Assembly (NCBI GenBank): GCA_041740995.1 | Contig: JBGSKY010000257.1 | Coordinates: 1 to 64,000, forward strand | DNA length: 64,000 bases | From: JBGSKY01 sp041740995 | GTDB taxonomy: Bacteria; Planctomycetota; Planctomycetia; Pirellulales; Pirellulaceae | Direction: 5' to 3' | Shown: one piece after another, positions 16,851 through 24,932 of the stretch | How the letters are laid out: each line of letters starts with the position of its first letter | Numbering within the stretch: the stretch's first letter is position 1 | Position numbers and translations under genes: made by a program | The notes under the pieces: generated by a model | What the model saw: only the letters and a program-made list of their open reading frames with translations | Told to the model about the DNA's origin: nothing | Database searches by the model: none

Positions 16851-18651
16851 TCAAAACTCGCTTATCGCTTTGGTCCGGTTCTGGGTTGTCAGCAAATGGT
16901 AGGCGATAGCACGCGGCTTGTTCTGCATTTCGGAAATACAGCTTGTCGCTGATAATTACCGGATGATTCCAAGTCTTACCTTCGACGGCTTGTATCTTTC
17001 CGGCTTCTTTCAATTCCGTTGGGTCTGCTTTCAGCAAGATCGCTTCGCCGAATTCACTTGCGACTAGCAGCAATCGAGATTCTTTGAGCAGCAAGACTTG
17101 CCCTTTGCCATATCGACCACCTTTCCATTCACGCTGGCCGTTTTCCAAGTTGATGCAAGTAAAGATTGAATTATCGAATCCGTATGCATGATCTTCAAAG
17201 ACTACCAAGTCGTTGAAATCTGGTTTTAGATTGCGGGACGTCCATAGATCGGAAGCCGACCATGTATCGCCGTCTAATTCGAGCTTAATGCAACGTGTTC
17301 CGGACCCCGAACCAGTTGGAATTAACATTCGATCACCGTCTAGCAACTGTGGCTGCAACGATCGGTAACCGTCGTGCTTCCATCCATAGGCGAGCAATAG
17401 TTTTCCACTCTCGGGAGCAATAAAATCGGCTCCAGTTTCGGTCAACATTACAATCGCGGTTTTGCCATCAACAGAAATACTATGCGGCGAGCTATAAGAC
17501 GATTCGCCGGATGCGATCGACCATTTCATCGCTCCCGATTCTACATCGAATGCGAACAAGCCTCGCTCCGCATCCCCACCAGCATAGGCGATTACACTTG
17601 AATCGATAACTAAGGGTGAAGCACTGAAACCCCACATCGGTATATCGCGTTTAGCCAGTTCTTTCAAATCAACCTGCCATAAGACTTCGCCAGTTTGCGG
17701 ATCAAGCTTTAAAAGCTGACCGCTAGCTCCCTGGCAGAAAAGCCCATTACCGCTCAGCGATGGCGTAGCTCGTGGTCCAGGCCCACCCAGAGGATCGTCG
17801 AATCGCGATTCAATCTGCTGTGCCCAAATTTCGGTCCCGTCATCCGCGTTATAGCAAGTAATCGCTTCTTGGCCGCCGCGTTGCTCTTGAGTAAAAAGCA
17901 GTTTACCAGCAACAGCAAATGAAGACCAAGCTGGACCGACTGGGATCTTCCACATTAACTCTGGTGGCTGAGCTATCCAATCGCTCGATAGAAGCGGTCC
18001 ATGCTGCGTCCCGTCACGCAATGGCCCTCGAAAAGCAGGCCACTCGGGATTGGCAATCCATCGACCAACTTCGGCTACTTCAAAGCGAACATCTCGTTCA
18101 ACATCTTTCGTTTTGAGATCGTTAACGAACTTTTGTTCCGCTGAAAGATTCCATCTCCAATTCAAATCGAGCGCAAAATCGCCCCATACGCCGCTAGTTC
18201 TAAGCAACAACGTCGATGCAAACGCAAACGCTGCGACAGATAGCGCAATGACAGTCCGCTGAAAGCCGAAAATATTGCGAACAAAAAACGCGGCAATTGC
18301 AAAACCAGCCAAACCGATCGGGAAAGTTAAGATCATCGCACCCGGTCCGAGCATCGACTTGTCCAAAAGCATCATCGTTATGACGAATAAGACGATCAGC
18401 CCAAAGACCCCTGCCAGCCGCTCGGTCCACCGCGCTCGGCTATACGCGAGCCACCAAACGAGGATTGCCAACCCGCACAGAGCTGGCCCAAATGCGGCCG
18501 TCATCCATATGCTCGCTGGCCCATCGCTAACCAACGTTGGGATAAAGCGAAAGACGATCATCGAAACAACCAAAAAGATTGCTGGCCAAACGCGAAGCTG
18601 CTTGAATTTTCCGTCACCCGCAACTTCGCCGGTACTCTTAAGCTCAGACAT
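16831..18651 (-). CDS. Membrane-anchored PQQ-type beta-propeller protein
   Basis: A protein of about 606 residues with five N-terminal transmembrane helices (roughly residues 20-190: VWPAIFLVVSMIVF, ALCGLAILVWWLAY, GLIVLFVITMMLL, GLAGFAIAAFFV, ALSVAAFAFASTLLL). A BamB/PQQ-like eight-bladed propeller follows, beginning EWPAFRGPLRDGTQHG. Repeats such as CYNADDGTEIWAQ, LDPQTGEVLWQVDL and FDVESGAMKWSIA are classic PQQ-propeller blades. The frame runs upstream to a TTG at 18735, but those extra residues would be encoded by a palindromic repeat, so the ATG at 18651 (MSELKSTG) is preferred. The propeller probably lies outside the membrane as a binding scaffold; no dehydrogenase residues were identified. 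Its end overlaps the M41-like gene. Confidence 0.82.
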   Translation of the reverse strand: MSELKSTGEVAGDGKFKQLRVWPAIFLVVSMIVFRFIPTLVSDGPASIWMTAAFGPALCGLAILVWWLAYSRARWTERLAGVFGLIVLFVITMMLLDKSMLGPGAMILTFPIGLAGFAIAAFFVRNIFGFQRTVIALSVAAFAFASTLLLRTSGVWGDFALDLNWRWNLSAEQKFVNDLKTKDVERDVRFEVAEVGRWIANPEWPAFRGPLRDGTQHGPLLSSDWIAQPPELMWKIPVGPAWSSFAVAGKLLFTQEQRGGQEAITCYNADDGTEIWAQQIESRFDDPLGGPGPRATPSLSGNGLFCQGASGQLLKLDPQTGEVLWQVDLKELAKRDIPMWGFSASPLVIDSSVIAYAGGDAERGLFAFDVESGAMKWSIASGESSYSSPHSISVDGKTAIVMLTETGADFIAPESGKLLLAYGWKHDGYRSLQPQLLDGDRMLIPTGSGSGTRCIKLELDGDTWSASDLWTSRNLKPDFNDLVVFEDHAYGFDNSIFTCINLENGQREWKGGRYGKGQVLLLKESRLLLVASEFGEAILLKADPTELKEAGKIQAVEGKTWNHPVIISDKLYFRNAEQAACYRLPFADNPEPDQSDKRVLNGTAKR

Positions 18652-18696
18652 TTCAGCTACCACTTCAGACTTCTCCAGACCATCCAACCACGAAAA

Positions 18697-18760
18697 CCCG
18701 TCCGAAAAGGGGTCTGACCCTCTCCGTTCCTCCAAAGGGTCAGACCCCTTTTCGGATAGG
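18697..18760. repeat. Palindromic REP-like repeat, copy B (inverted relative to copy A)
   Basis: The right arm CAGACCCCTTTTCGGATAGG (18741-18760) is the exact complement of the left arm of copy A. The left arm (18697-18716) differs at two positions. The 24-bp centre matches the reverse complement of copy A's centre, so the copies are in opposite orientation. It sits 46 bp upstream of the preferred start of the PQQ-propeller gene and extends that frame spuriously. Confidence 0.85.
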
Positions 18761-19015
18761 TTCCAAAACCCCTTCTAGTTTATAGTTGACCCCATTTCCG
18801 AACAGCACAAAAACTGTTGAAGCTGTCAAAGAGTGCTTGGGGCTTTCTAGCGATCCACGAAATAATGAAGCCCAACACGGGATCGAAAAATTTTAAGATG
18901 TCGTTCACTTACACTCACCGAAAAACCGCTTCGAGTAGTTGTTGCATGGATGATCTTACGATACGCTTTCAAGTCGCAATCAAGTCCTTACTTCATTTAA
19001 TATTGCTGTTCGCGT

Positions 19016-20131
19016 ATGCATTCCGAAAACGCAACTGCTTCTGAAGTCTCAACGATCGAAGGAGGCGATGATAGTACGATTGCTCCGCAGCAAACGACAA
19101 TCGATTGGCAACGCTCAACGGTATGGTGGTTGTTCGCATCTGAATTTGTAACGCTTGGTTGGCGATCTTCTCACATCTTTTTCGTCGCTGTCGGATTATT
19201 CCTCTACCGATTTGGTGAAATTCTAATTCAGCGTCTATTTCAGATTGAAGTCGAAAGCGACTTCTTTCCTGATCGCTTTACTTCCAACTACAACTTGTTG
19301 ACAGATCATCTATTTTTTCGTTTTTTTCGTTTCCAAGCCAATCCGAAATGGGTCATTGACGGATTGAGCATTTTGGACGCCGGATATGCTTTGATGATCG
19401 TAGCTTGGTTCGCTTTGGTTTGGAGCTTTTTTGGTGGAGTCATTATTCGTCGCAGCGTTATTGACTTGGGCTTGAGATCAACAACAACATGGCCAAGCGC
19501 GATCAAATTCGTACTTGGACGTTGGATCCTGATCTTTGAGGCCGTCGCCATTCAAACACTGGCTGTTTTAAGCATTTGCATTATTCCACTTTTGCTTGGT
19601 TTGATCGGTCGTTTCGGTGCAGTCGGCGAATTCTTATCTCTAATCGGTTTGTTATGTACGCTGGTTTTAATCATCCCAGTCGCATGGCTGATTTTCCTCT
19701 GCTTTTTCGGTTTCCCTTTCGTTACTGCGGCGATGGTCACCGAGAGAGAAATAGACGCATTTGACGGATTGTCTCGTGCCGCAGCCTATTTGTTTCGACG
19801 TCCCGCGATCTTACTGCTGTTGACCGTCGTTGGTGGAGCAATTTTGCTGGTGCTCGATTTCTTTGTGGGATATTTGTTTCACATATCGTTTTCGCTGCTG
19901 AAAAATGTCTATTTGAGCGTTTCTGGATTCCAAGATGCTTGGGTTGGCTTTGATAGCGGGCTAACACGCAAGATGTGGGTCGTCCTGAAATTTGTAGCAA
20001 GCTCATTGATTGACGCACTTTCGATTTCTGTTTTTTGGTCTGGGGTGGCCGCGGCGTATTTGATTCTTCGCCGTGAAGTCGATCAGGTAAATTATGACGA
20101 AATGGACAAAGCAACCATTGATCGACATTGA
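19016..20131 (+). CDS. Polytopic membrane protein of unknown function
   Basis: The 371-residue protein has a polar N-terminus of about 40 residues, then about six transmembrane stretches: SSHIFFVAVGLFLY, GYALMIVAWFALVWSFFGG, AIQTLAVLSICIIPLLLGL, LLCTLVLIIPVAWLIFLCFF, ILLLLTVVGGAILLVLDFF and LIDALSISVFWSGVAAAYLI. The region DAFDGLSRAAAYLFRRP is the most conserved-looking soluble loop. Proteins with this look are widespread in planctomycetes, but I cannot name a function. No strong ribosome binding site precedes the ATG. It is followed after 44 bp by the GH29-like gene on the same strand, so co-transcription is possible. Confidence 0.7.
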   Translation: MHSENATASEVSTIEGGDDSTIAPQQTTIDWQRSTVWWLFASEFVTLGWRSSHIFFVAVGLFLYRFGEILIQRLFQIEVESDFFPDRFTSNYNLLTDHLFFRFFRFQANPKWVIDGLSILDAGYALMIVAWFALVWSFFGGVIIRRSVIDLGLRSTTTWPSAIKFVLGRWILIFEAVAIQTLAVLSICIIPLLLGLIGRFGAVGEFLSLIGLLCTLVLIIPVAWLIFLCFFGFPFVTAAMVTEREIDAFDGLSRAAAYLFRRPAILLLLTVVGGAILLVLDFFVGYLFHISFSLLKNVYLSVSGFQDAWVGFDSGLTRKMWVVLKFVASSLIDALSISVFWSGVAAAYLILRREVDQVNYDEMDKATIDRH

Positions 20132-20175
20132 GTGCTTTTCAAAGAATCTGTTTTTCGATTGAGCACGGAATCTGA

Positions 20176-21336
20176 ATGAAGACAAAGAATTGGAAGCGAA
20201 TACCAGGTTGCTACTCGCTTGCACTCGCCGCGGTACTGCTTGTGTTTGTAGTTGTCGCCGCATTGCATTCACCGAAAATCATCGTTAGCTCGAGCGTCAA
20301 TCTTGATGGCATGACAGAAATTACTGTTCGAGAAATCAATTCGGTTGCCCTACGCGAATATACGACGAATCTGTCCAAGCATTACTCGCCAGCGACATTG
20401 CCAAACGCGGACATCAAGCGATGGGAAGCGTATAAGTTTGGAGCTTTCATCAGCTTCAATACCCAACAATTTACTGGTCGAGAATTGTGCCGAACCGCTG
20501 ACCCGCAAATCTACCAACCAATCGAACTTGATGTCGAAAATTGGATCGACGCGATCGATCTCGCGGGAATGAAATACGCCATTTTGACGACCAGAAGCAC
20601 ATCCGGTTTTCTGTTGTGGGACAGTCCAACGACTTACGACGATGTTGGCTCTAGCCAGAACAAAACTGATGTCGTCCAGGCGTTCACCGATGAATGCCGC
20701 AAACACAACATTACGCCGGGACTTTACTATGGCATGTGGGGCGGCGAATGGAAAAAACATTCCCAGGCGCGAGAGATCATCCTGGCTCAACTTTTCGAGT
20801 TGGCGACAAAGTATGGTGACATCGAATACTTTTTTATTGACATGTTAAATTGGTTACCCGATAACTTGCCGCCGCAAGAAATCTACGATCTTCTGAAAAG
20901 CTTGCAGCCAGAAACAATTGTTCTCATGAATCAGCATATTCAAGACGGCACGCGTATCAGGCACTTTCCCACCGACGTTTTGAACGGCGAAATGACCTTA
21001 CCGCCTATTTCCGGTCATGAAAGATATAGAGAAGTAGCGGGTAAGAAATATTACTTGCCTTTTGAATTCGAACCCGTTTCTCAGCGCGCGTATGGAAAAG
21101 CAGTAGGAATCACGCCGTTTGGTCCTGGTTGCTGGTTCACTTATGGAGGCGGGCGATCTTTTCCTGAAAGCACGCCGTTTCTTGCTGAACAACTCCACTC
21201 GTGGATCAAAGATGCCTACAGTCGTGGTGCGAGCAACGTTTTGCTGAGCCTTGCTCCAGATCACACCGGCAAGATGCGATCCATTGACGTCGAACAACTG
21301 CGTAGACTGGGCATACTTCTTAAAGAAGACTTGTAG
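20176..21336 (+). CDS. GH29-like (alpha-L-fucosidase family) secreted or anchored protein with altered active site
   Basis: The 386-residue protein has an N-terminal hydrophobic segment (residues 14-30) and an alpha-L-fucosidase-like barrel. Family landmarks are KRWEAYKFGAFISFNTQQFTG near residue 81, GMKYAILTTR near 131, GLYYGMWGGEW at 182, and EYFFIDMLNW, where Asp222 occupies the nucleophile position. ASNVLLSLAPDHTG is the usual C-terminal barrel end. GH29 enzymes normally have KHHDGF after the fourth of these segments, and its His residues bind fucose; here the same place reads RSTSGF. The fold is clear, but fucosidase activity is doubtful; it may cleave another sugar or be inactive. It sits in a block with beta-helix and lyase-like secreted proteins. 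Confidence 0.78.
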   Translation: MKTKNWKRIPGCYSLALAAVLLVFVVVAALHSPKIIVSSSVNLDGMTEITVREINSVALREYTTNLSKHYSPATLPNADIKRWEAYKFGAFISFNTQQFTGRELCRTADPQIYQPIELDVENWIDAIDLAGMKYAILTTRSTSGFLLWDSPTTYDDVGSSQNKTDVVQAFTDECRKHNITPGLYYGMWGGEWKKHSQAREIILAQLFELATKYGDIEYFFIDMLNWLPDNLPPQEIYDLLKSLQPETIVLMNQHIQDGTRIRHFPTDVLNGEMTLPPISGHERYREVAGKKYYLPFEFEPVSQRAYGKAVGITPFGPGCWFTYGGGRSFPESTPFLAEQLHSWIKDAYSRGASNVLLSLAPDHTGKMRSIDVEQLRRLGILLKEDL

Positions 21337-21568
21337 TCACCATCGCAAAACAAATTCCAACGCGATCGATTCGGCTTTGTAACCAACTAATCTCGTCAAC
21401 AATTCGTGAATAAGGATTTGATTCTGGCTCGGCGATCCATGGCGATGATCGGTTTGCAATCGCTGATCACGACACAATTTGCTTTATCAGCATTTGGTTT
21501 GACGAATGACCGCAAGTCTCCTAACCTTTAAGCTTGACGCAATTTTCAGCGAGCAAGGAAAGCAAAAA

Positions 21569-23080
21569 ATGCTGAAAAATCTTAGGCATTCGGCAAGATA
21601 CTTTTTTGGGTACGCCCTCGCCCTATTTACTCTAGGAGATCTTCAGCACAGTGAAGCTGCATTTATTTTTGTTAGCAACACGACTGGAGATGACGATCGT
21701 TCGGTCGAGCAAGCAACCTCAGTTGACACTCCTTTTCGAACAATCCAGCACGCCGCAGATTCAGCGACGCCTGGTGATTACGTGTACGTCCTACCTGGGA
21801 TCTATGGCGAATTTGTTCGCATCCGCAAATCGGGTTTGCCTGGCAAACCGATTACTTTTTTTGCGGCACATTGGGGGATAGTCAAGCTCAAGGGTTCAAT
21901 CGGCGGCATCGGCGTACGTTACATTAACGTCTTGAACTTTGACGTTGAAAATAGTGAAATCCCGACAGACCCTGATACACAAAACATTCTAGAGTTTAAT
22001 GATCCAAAAGGAATATTCTTCTATCTTTGTCACCATATTCGCGTTCTGCAAAATCGGGTTCACGATTGCAGAGGCGGAGGTATTTCTTTTGGTCAAAGCG
22101 ACCAAGTAGAAATCTTGGACAATCTTATTTATCGCACATCCAGCGGCGTCGATACCAACAATAGCGGGATCTCGATCTATCAACCCTATAATGCGAAAGT
22201 CGGAAGACGAAGCACGTTTTCCTACTTGATTCTCAGAAACGTATGCTTCAATAATTTCAACAGCTATTTTGGTCATGAAATGACCGATGGTCACGGTATT
22301 TTGTGCGATGACTACTATCGCACTCAGACATTTTTCGAGCAGTACTTGCCATTTTACGAATACGAGATTGAGATCAACGGAGTTGGCGAATTTGCGGTTG
22401 TGCAATCCGAGATGGATTTCCAAATCCCGTTCTATGGAAGGACGTTGATTGAAAACAATTTGTGCTACGCCAACGGTGGCGCGGGTATCTCTACCTATTT
22501 GAGCGGTGCGGTCATTATTCGGAATAACTCGTTGATACAAAATCAACAAAACATTTACGACTTAGGAGAAATTGCGATTCTTGATGGCTCACAAATTGGT
22601 GTCATAAATAATCTGATGATCGCACCGTTTCGCGAATCGAGTATGTCACTTGATGGAACGCCGGACCAACGTCGAGCAGCGTTCGCCACCAGCACAATTG
22701 GAGCGTTCCAACCAGACCAGCTTTGTTATAACTCAGCAATCTGTGATTCGCTTAGTATGATTGGTTCTCACATGGGCAATACACCTGGGATTGCTTATCA
22801 GCCCGGTACAGTGGTCTTCACCAATGTTCCGACTTCGATTGATTACACGACCGGAAACATCGCGATTGGGACGGGTGGAAAATTGGTCGACGCAGGACGA
22901 GCGCAACCAAATGTCTCCATGTTCGACCTAGGTTATTCGTGGCGTGTGCAAGGTCGTCGAATCGATATCGGTGCCTTTGAGCGATCAGATATCTTCACGC
23001 CAAGTTGGTTGAACTTTTTTACCGTCACAAGATTATTTTCAGGGACAGATAGCCTCACCCCCAAGTTCTACATGAGGTGA
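21569..23080 (+). CDS. Secreted right-handed parallel beta-helix protein (pectate-lyase-like fold)
   Basis: The protein of about 503 residues starts with a signal peptide (YFFGYALALFTLGDLQHSEAA). The segment TPFRTIQHAADSATPGDYVYV followed by LPGIYGEFVRI is the standard opening of secreted beta-helix proteins. Many short repeats typical of the coils come after it: HHIRVLQNRVHDC, DQVEILDNLIYR, RTLIENNLCYANGGAGI, AVIIRNNSLIQNQQN, SQIGVINNLMI. The end reads RRIDIGAFERS, a common finish in this group. Such proteins bind or cleave polysaccharides; no catalytic residues can be named here. The ATG at 21569 is preferred over an upstream in-frame ATG at 21506 because it has a GGAA-type site before it and opens directly into the signal peptide. 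Confidence 0.8.
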   Translation: MLKNLRHSARYFFGYALALFTLGDLQHSEAAFIFVSNTTGDDDRSVEQATSVDTPFRTIQHAADSATPGDYVYVLPGIYGEFVRIRKSGLPGKPITFFAAHWGIVKLKGSIGGIGVRYINVLNFDVENSEIPTDPDTQNILEFNDPKGIFFYLCHHIRVLQNRVHDCRGGGISFGQSDQVEILDNLIYRTSSGVDTNNSGISIYQPYNAKVGRRSTFSYLILRNVCFNNFNSYFGHEMTDGHGILCDDYYRTQTFFEQYLPFYEYEIEINGVGEFAVVQSEMDFQIPFYGRTLIENNLCYANGGAGISTYLSGAVIIRNNSLIQNQQNIYDLGEIAILDGSQIGVINNLMIAPFRESSMSLDGTPDQRRAAFATSTIGAFQPDQLCYNSAICDSLSMIGSHMGNTPGIAYQPGTVVFTNVPTSIDYTTGNIAIGTGGKLVDAGRAQPNVSMFDLGYSWRVQGRRIDIGAFERSDIFTPSWLNFFTVTRLFSGTDSLTPKFYMR

Positions 23081-23171
23081 GCTTGCGAATCCTTGCTTCT
23101 TCAGCGGCCAGCTATTTACTTCAGCCAAGTTCGGTAAATGGAATGACCGTAACGAATCGTTGCCGACTCGG

Positions 23172-23387
23172 TCAATTCGATTTCGCAGTCGAGGATTTCA
23201 TTTGATCAAGGCGACAGGAAAGAGCGAAAAACGTCGGTGCCCATAGACCAACAAAGATCCCAAATCGCTCGCCATGAGCAAGGTCCGGCTCCTTGGAGAG
23301 AAACCAAATCGCGATGGACGCAATTACTGAAATAAATCCGGCAACAAAGCAGATGTTGCTGAGGGCACGCAATGACGACACTGACAT
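23172..23387 (-). CDS. Small two-helix membrane protein
   Basis: A 71-residue protein with two transmembrane segments: SNICFVAGFISVIASIAIWFL and ERFGIFVGLWAPTFFALS. The second segment, with GIFVGLWAPTFF, is a pattern I associate with a small conserved planctomycete protein family of unknown role. AAAGGA stands about 7 bp before the ATG at 23387, supporting this start over the longer in-frame form from 23423. No function can be proposed. Confidence 0.7.
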   Translation of the reverse strand: MSVSSLRALSNICFVAGFISVIASIAIWFLSKEPDLAHGERFGIFVGLWAPTFFALSCRLDQMKSSTAKSN

Positions 23388-23585
23388 AGAGTTATCCTTT
23401 AAGATTGGAACGAGGTAGCACACTGTAGCGCAACGGAAAGCTCACTTGCAAATAAGCTTTCAAGCCCGAAGGCCAATGAAACTTGAAAATCTCCGCAAGA
23501 CCAGTCGGTGCGTCGTGATCAAGAGGCCAGTAGCAAAACATGAAAGTCTCGGAACTGCATCGACAATGAAAAATTATGCCACTCT

Positions 23586-24854
23586 TTAGGCATTCAACTC
23601 TAAACCTGAGAGTGTCCCTGTACTTGTACCGAAAGACTCTGTTTCGATTCCCAGTCGCTGTAACATGCTCACATACAAGTTGCACAGTGGAGGGGAATTT
23701 TCTTGATCGAAAGCAAGATGCTGACCGTGGCGGAAGCCGCCTCCAGACAGAAGCACTGGCAAATTCTTAACCGAGTGACTACTTGCATCCCCCAGATTGC
23801 TACCAAAAAAGACCATCGTTCGCTCTAGCAACGTAGTATCGTCCTCTTGCGTCGACTTCAGTTTTGCCAGTAGGTCACGAACTGTCTTCATCGCTTCCTG
23901 TTCCACGATTTGCAACTGCTCCAATTTCCCGGGATCCTTACCGTGATGAGAAAGATCATGATGACCCAGCGAGACACCTTCGATAGGCGGTGCGCTGGTC
24001 GAACCTGCCAGCATGATGGTTATCAATCGTGTCGAGTCAGTCTCGAACGCTAGGTGGGCAAGATCAAAAAGTAAACGAGTTCGGCCAATTAGGTCGGACG
24101 CGTTCGAAATATCGGTTGGTGGTTCGACGTCAACCTTTGGCTTGGGAGTATGGATCCATCCTTCCTCACGCAGCAATCGCGTTTCAAGTGCGCGCACGCT
24201 GGAAAGATACTCATCCAGCTTCTCACGATCATTCGCTCCGAGCGACGAAAGCAGACCTGATGCCTGATCTCGAATATCGTCGAGGACGCTCTTTCCATCT
24301 TCAAGGCGTTGGATCTGTGCTTGGATTTCACTCGAACTGCCATCAAGAAAGAGTTTCGAGAATACTTTTGATGGCGAGTTGTCCGCTGGCACAATTGCGC
24401 CTGTCCGCGTCCAGGATAGCCCAAGTCCTTCACCGGATAAAACAAGGCTTGGGAATCGTGTTTGAGCTCCAATGTGATCGGCAGCAAATTGATCGACAGA
24501 GATCGCGTTCTGGAATCCAGGCTTACCCGCACCGGGCATGCCGGTCAAAAAGCTGGCAGTTGCTTGATGGGCAAAACCTGGATTCGTCCCTGCGTGAGAC
24601 AAACCCGAGATCACCGTGAAATCAGAGCGATATTCGCCAAGCAATTCAAGATATGGCGTTGGCTCGTAATCCTTCCCTGGTTTTTCAGGAAAGAAATTCG
24701 GGGGATACAAACCAAGCGGTGCGCAGATACAAAGCATTCGCCGCTTAGATACTGCAGCATGACTGGCCGCGCGAGCTGGAGTAAAAGCCTCGAAGCTCGG
24801 TAACGCCAGAGCTACTCCGGAAGCGCGAAGAAATCGTCTGCGTGTGACCTGCAT
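23586..24854 (-). CDS. DUF1552 family Tat-exported protein
   Basis: The 422-residue protein starts with a twin-arginine signal (TRRRFLRASGVALALPSF) and belongs to the DUF1552 family. Supporting segments are RRMLCICAPLGLYPPNFFP, YRSDFTVISGLSHAGTNPG, SVDQFAADHIG, SLGANDREKLDEYLSSVRALE and NLPVLLSGGGFRHGQHL. The family is found with DUF1592 cytochromes in planctomycetes and some other bacteria; its biochemical role is not established. The fold resembles DUF1501/alkaline-phosphatase-like exported proteins. The DUF1592 partner ends 78 bp upstream on the same strand, so the pair is probably an operon. The ATG at 24854 opens directly into the Tat signal. Confidence 0.93.
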   Translation of the reverse strand: MQVTRRRFLRASGVALALPSFEAFTPARAASHAAVSKRRMLCICAPLGLYPPNFFPEKPGKDYEPTPYLELLGEYRSDFTVISGLSHAGTNPGFAHQATASFLTGMPGAGKPGFQNAISVDQFAADHIGAQTRFPSLVLSGEGLGLSWTRTGAIVPADNSPSKVFSKLFLDGSSSEIQAQIQRLEDGKSVLDDIRDQASGLLSSLGANDREKLDEYLSSVRALETRLLREEGWIHTPKPKVDVEPPTDISNASDLIGRTRLLFDLAHLAFETDSTRLITIMLAGSTSAPPIEGVSLGHHDLSHHGKDPGKLEQLQIVEQEAMKTVRDLLAKLKSTQEDDTTLLERTMVFFGSNLGDASSHSVKNLPVLLSGGGFRHGQHLAFDQENSPPLCNLYVSMLQRLGIETESFGTSTGTLSGLELNA

Positions 24855-24932
24855 GGCAATATCGCCTGTCGATGAATGGGTTCAGATTGGGAAATCGGTA
24901 GGTGGGAGCTTACAAGTTTGCAACTCGACAAG

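Noticed and set aside
18652..18735. N-terminal extension of the PQQ-propeller gene
   Set aside because: It would be encoded largely by the palindromic repeat and starts at TTG; the ATG at 18651 is cleaner.
18817..19044. A 75-residue frame upstream of the 371-residue membrane protein
   Set aside because: It overlaps the start of the real gene and shows no protein-like pattern.
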